From: JAFDZV01 sp966128725
Lineage (GTDB): Bacteria; Bacteroidota; Ignavibacteria; OLB7
Assembly (NCBI GenBank): GCA_966128725.1
Contig: CBHYLN010000070.1
Coordinates: 1 to 27,292, forward strand
Direction: 5' to 3'
Length of the DNA: 27,292 bases
Made by a program: the position numbers and the translations under genes. The notes beneath the pieces were generated by a model, which was not told the DNA's origin, did no database searches, and saw only the letters and a program-made list of their open reading frames with translations. How positions within the stretch are numbered: the first letter of the stretch is position 1; each line of letters opens with the position of its first letter. This document shows positions 25,401 through 27,292 of the stretch, one piece after another.

Positions 25401-26077
25401 GCCCGCCCAAGCCGGCTCCAGGGCCGCTCGAACGAGCTCACCATTTCGTTGTACACCGTGCCCTTCTCCTCCAGGCGCAGCGCGCCATCCTTCGGGTTTA
25501 CCGCGACGCCGAAGTTGCACACCTCGCGCCGGATCTCCTCGTCGGTATAGTCCGGGTTCAGCAGCGCGTGCATCCGCCGCTCGAACTGCTGGTAGTACAC
25601 CTCGGGACCGGCGCCGGTGTTGAACTGATAACACGTGCGCCACTGCTGCGTGTAGGCCGTGGAAATGCTCAGCGACATGCCTTCCAGGTTCGCCGTGTAG
25701 CGCCCGTTGTTGCCCTTGCCCAGCAACAGGTGCTCCTGCGTGTGCGGCTCGCCCATGTCCGACGTTGGGTACGAGTTCACCCAGATGAAGGCCTGCGGCA
25801 CCGATTGGATCCCGAGCGCATCGAACACGAATCCCGTTGCCGCGTGCACGAACCGCGCGCCCATCGGCTGGTTGGCGTCGTTCAGGTACACCGCCTCCAC
25901 ACGGAATCCAAGCACAACATCGCCCTTGTTCAACTTGTCCAGCTCAATCGCCGGGATCCGAGGGGCGGGCTGTGCCGATGTGGCCAACGGATACAGGGCC
26001 ATCAGCGCGGCGAATGCAACGGCGATCGCCAGCGGCGTCTGGGCGCCAACGGCGCGCAGTGGTGTACGTGTAGTCAT
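22430..26077 (-). CDS. Secreted M16 (insulinase/PreP-like) zinc metallopeptidase
   Basis: This 1215-residue protein has a Sec signal peptide (hydrophobic 16-30, cleavage near TSA/QP) and so acts in the periplasm or outside the cell. The M16 active site is intact: inverted zinc motif HTQEH (112-116) with catalytic Glu115, and third ligand Glu211 in GTVYNEM. The C-terminal half holds the partner M16 domain with GLAYSNGL and SGRVSYYAERCPE (about 1040-1065), the Arg/Tyr pair that binds the substrate carbonyl. A long helical linker (EQETKERTDRIAAETARLRA) lies near 545-605, as in the M16C-associated region. PreP-like enzymes degrade unfolded peptides inside a closed chamber. At 1215 residues it is longer than typical PreP (about 970). 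The ATG at 26077 is preferred; a GTG at 26101 would add eight residues. Neighbours suggest no substrate. Confidence 0.9.
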   Translation of the reverse strand: MTTRTPLRAVGAQTPLAIAVAFAALMALYPLATSAQPAPRIPAIELDKLNKGDVVLGFRVEAVYLNDANQPMGARFVHAATGFVFDALGIQSVPQAFIWVNSYPTSDMGEPHTQEHLLLGKGNNGRYTANLEGMSLSISTAYTQQWRTCYQFNTGAGPEVYYQQFERRMHALLNPDYTDEEIRREVCNFGVAVNPKDGALRLEEKGTVYNEMVSSFERPWSRLGRAVDLAIYGGNHPLAYVSGGLPSAIRVMAPQDIRLFHREHYRLDNMGMVGAFPKEIPLADLLERTNRILMALKPAQQPPLAVTTEATLPKPVTAAPGTIIHAEYPNRNPEQPAPLVFAWPPQLDAPVAEQLWMEAFVNNIAGDETSNLYRLFIDTKTRRYDAGAQGVFGWTSTDQGMPISIGLDDVAQANLTDAKIAEIRGAIIDELKRIASWPDGSPELMEFNARARNQVVANRRSLAKFVNSPPRFGYRGTPSSWMNHLDRLNKTGEFRASVTMKGWLGDMERELANGKNYWRDYIMRWKLLDQLPIAVAAKPSPALIEQETKERTDRIAAETARLRAQYGAATDQEAIERYRRQYDSMTAELDRIAATARRARFVDTPPLTLDDQLEFSQRTLAGGVPMVASTFENMTSATTGLALRLDGVAVDDYVYLSLLPNLLTSVGLFENGTATPYDRMTQQVREEILGLSASFASNWRTGRAELVVRGAGNDRAEAQRSIEWMRRVLTSADFRPENLARIRDVVNQNASSLRTMMQGSEESWVNNPAAAYRWQDNRLMLATESFLTRAHNAHRLRWLLKDAGAGESRTAIAGFLDRLAGVGGLSRPHLTTLTSAIMGDTAALAKLPTGTTEIMEAATKLPPAARAIAVEAAGDLQQLMAEIPDETMESDWAYLCRQIRHDLLTPPAQTLAALDRLRKHLLLTGGARLFMIGSHATQEYLAPEVGKLIGALKNGKLHSVPPGSERMITNRLRERAPNASPLYVGLVNPNTSSGVFINSAAGTSYRDTDRESLLRFLAAKLFGGHGSHGIFMKTWAAGLAYSNGLASSPASGRVSYYAERCPELPQTLKFVIDELKRAAPDTGLVDYAVAQAFDEFRSPSSYEARGEAIAADIADDVTPGVVSAFRRAILALRSEPNLAAELFKRMPQVYGSVLPGYSVKSADVRGGCFFVIGPEKQMGLYEEYLKTVDGPEARLYRLYPRDFWMPATDLSSGTN

Positions 26078-26173
26078 GATGTTGTGCCTGTTCTGCTTCA
26101 CGATTCTGATTCACGGGGCTGCCATGAAAAACGGGTGATGCGGCGGGCATGCGATACAGCGGCCCGGCGGCGG

Positions 26174-26794
26174 TCACGACTGCGGTTGCAGGATCTCGTG
26201 TACGTTGCCGAATGGATCGCGGAACGCGATGAACCGACCGAACGGACAACTGGCTATGCCGGATTCGTTGTCCGACCACGCAATCGGGATCAGCTCCACA
26301 TTGCGGGCGCGCCAATCGGCCACCGTTGCGTCGATATTCTCCACATGGAACACCAGCGTTACCCCGGTCTGATTGGGATAGTCCACGGCAACCGTGTGCT
26401 GGGCCGGATACAGCAGCACCGGCGCGGTGCCGCCAACGTCCAGCATCGGCAGGCCCAGTTGCTCGCTGTCCGGATGCAGCGGGAATCCCAGCGTGTCGGC
26501 GTAGAACGCGCGCGCCTGTTTCACGTCGGTAACGTTGATCTGAATGAGACCAACCGAAGCGCGGATTGCCTGCGTGGGCGGCGTTGCCGATTGCTCGGCG
26601 CGGAAGCGCTCAACACATCGTTGGCAGATGCAGGCCAGATCGCGAAGATCAACCGGCACTTCCGCCAGCAACGCGGCCGGGATGTCGGCCGTAACGCACC
26701 AGCACTGCTCGGGTGAAGCCGCCGGGGTCACCAGCGGGCAGTTGTTCTGCTCGCCACACAGCGGGCAACGGGATGCGTCGAGGATTGGTTCCAT
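26174..26794 (-). CDS. Cysteine-rich CWC domain fused to a glyoxalase/VOC domain
   Basis: This 206-residue protein has two parts. Residues 1-65 match the Cys_rich_CWC family: CPLC (10-13), NNC (17-19), CWC (31-33), and CICQRC (55-60), a likely zinc knuckle. Residues 82-203 are a vicinal oxygen chelate domain: VGLIQINVTDVKQARAFYADTLGF is cut here into its start GLIQINVTDV (82-91) and ARAFYADTLGF (94-104), with RDPFGNVHEI (192-201) and Glu200 as a probable metal ligand. VOC proteins range from glyoxalases to antibiotic-binding proteins, so the substrate is open. The ATG at 26794 is chosen because the CWC motif begins there; the frame is open upstream only through repeats. TACTTCTG, 7 of 8 to the -7 consensus, ends two bases before the ATG. 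Confidence 0.85.
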   Translation of the reverse strand: MEPILDASRCPLCGEQNNCPLVTPAASPEQCWCVTADIPAALLAEVPVDLRDLACICQRCVERFRAEQSATPPTQAIRASVGLIQINVTDVKQARAFYADTLGFPLHPDSEQLGLPMLDVGGTAPVLLYPAQHTVAVDYPNQTGVTLVFHVENIDATVADWRARNVELIPIAWSDNESGIASCPFGRFIAFRDPFGNVHEILQPQS

Positions 26795-27007
26795 GTCAGA
26801 AGTAAAAAGCGTGCTCTCTCTCTCTCGTTGGGGAATAGCCCGTTGCGGAATCGCTGCCGCCGGCGGGCCGGGCGGCCAGGGCGCCGAAACGATGCCGGCG
26901 GAGCAATCGAGGGGAGGCCAAACATAGAGCATTCCGCAACGCGCGACAAGCGACAGAAACGGGGAAAGTGGTGTCTGCGACTGCCATTCGATCCAAGGCG
27001 AGGTAGG
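26795..27007. other. Upstream region of the CWC-VOC gene
   Basis: No gene is supported here. It holds a CT microsatellite (26814-26826), whose counterpart, an AG run, lies at 8431-8442 before yidC, and a possible promoter box next to the CWC-VOC start. Confidence 0.4.
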
Positions 27008-27292
27008 CATGCAACAGCGCGTGCGGCAATGCCTGCGTCCCACACCGCTCAGGAATTCACCGCAAAGGACGCAAAGGCGCGCGAAGGAAGGCCAGGTGAA
27101 TGCGGTTACACATGCCTCAGCACAAACGGCAATGTCGGCGCCGCGCAACGCTTCGCATGCGCAACGCGACGAATGAAACATGCAACAGCGCGTGCGGCAA
27201 TGCCTGCGTCCCACACCGCTCAGGAATTCACCGCAAAGGACGCAAAGGCGCGCGAAGGAAGGCCAGGTGAATGCGGTTACACATGCCTCAGC
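27008..27292. repeat. 171-bp direct repeat, second copy cut by the window end
   Basis: The sequence from CATGCAACAGCGCG at 27008 is repeated from 27179 and is identical over all 114 bases available, so the duplication is recent. Each copy includes TTCACCGCAAAGGACG and CAAAGGCGCGCGAAGG, also present at about 3101-3144. The 57-base remainder of copy 1 includes GGCAATGTCGGCGCCGC, related to the 68-bp units at 3168-3303. No coding sign; the array may continue beyond the window. Confidence 0.92.

Noticed and set aside
26795..27214. N-terminal extension of the CWC-VOC gene
   Set aside because: The open frame runs through the 171-bp repeat and yields repeated Cys/Arg-rich peptide (RRHCRTRCCM twice). 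The conserved CWC motif begins right after the ATG at 26794.

Overview
The window is about 27.3 kb of GC-rich bacterial chromosome with ordinary housekeeping gene content, but with unusual 3' flanks and one broken-looking essential gene. Four features point to a high-GC member of the Bacteroidota/Chlorobiota (FCB) group: a type IX secretion C-terminal sorting domain on the protein at 12001-14484, lipoproteins with Bacteroidota-style Ig-like or DUF4397 domains, a TAnnTTTG-type -7 promoter box before rpmH, and mostly absent Shine-Dalgarno sequences. A Kapaibacteria- or Rhodothermia-like lineage would fit, but that placement is inference.

Layout. 1-2966 (+): shikimate pathway cluster, with the end of an aroK-aroB fusion, then aroQ and aroC. 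2967-3447: an intergenic stretch made almost entirely of repeats. 3448-6202 (-): asd and a DUF4397 lipoprotein. 6517-9444 (-): the classic rpmH-rnpA-yidD-yidC operon. 9878-11437 (+): dnaA, divergent from rpmH and interrupted by an in-frame TAG at codon 86. 12001-17004 (+): a large T9SS cargo protein, an unknown three-helix membrane protein and an orphan MoxR ATPase. 17005-17495: a second repeat-filled gap. 17496-26794 (-): an Ig-like lipoprotein, ettA, trmO, a DUF2809 membrane protein, a large secreted M16 metallopeptidase and a CWC-VOC fusion protein. The window ends inside a 171-bp tandem repeat.

How the genes work together. AroKB, AroQ and AroC supply four of the seven shikimate steps. Asd feeds the aspartate-family amino acids and diaminopimelate. 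RpmH, RnpA, YidD and YidC link ribosome and tRNA maturation to membrane insertion. EttA and TrmO act on translation. The secreted proteins are surface or periplasmic components.

Most worth a second look: (i) the amber codon in dnaA, followed directly by a small perfect stem-loop with a UNCG-type loop; (ii) three independent tandem arrays (62, 18 and 49 bp) whose unit includes the stop codon and last codons of the adjacent gene; (iii) a dispersed element that abuts the stop codons of two unrelated minus-strand genes, together with a mobile palindrome found at both convergent junctions. No prophage, insertion sequence, CRISPR array, tRNA or rRNA was seen.
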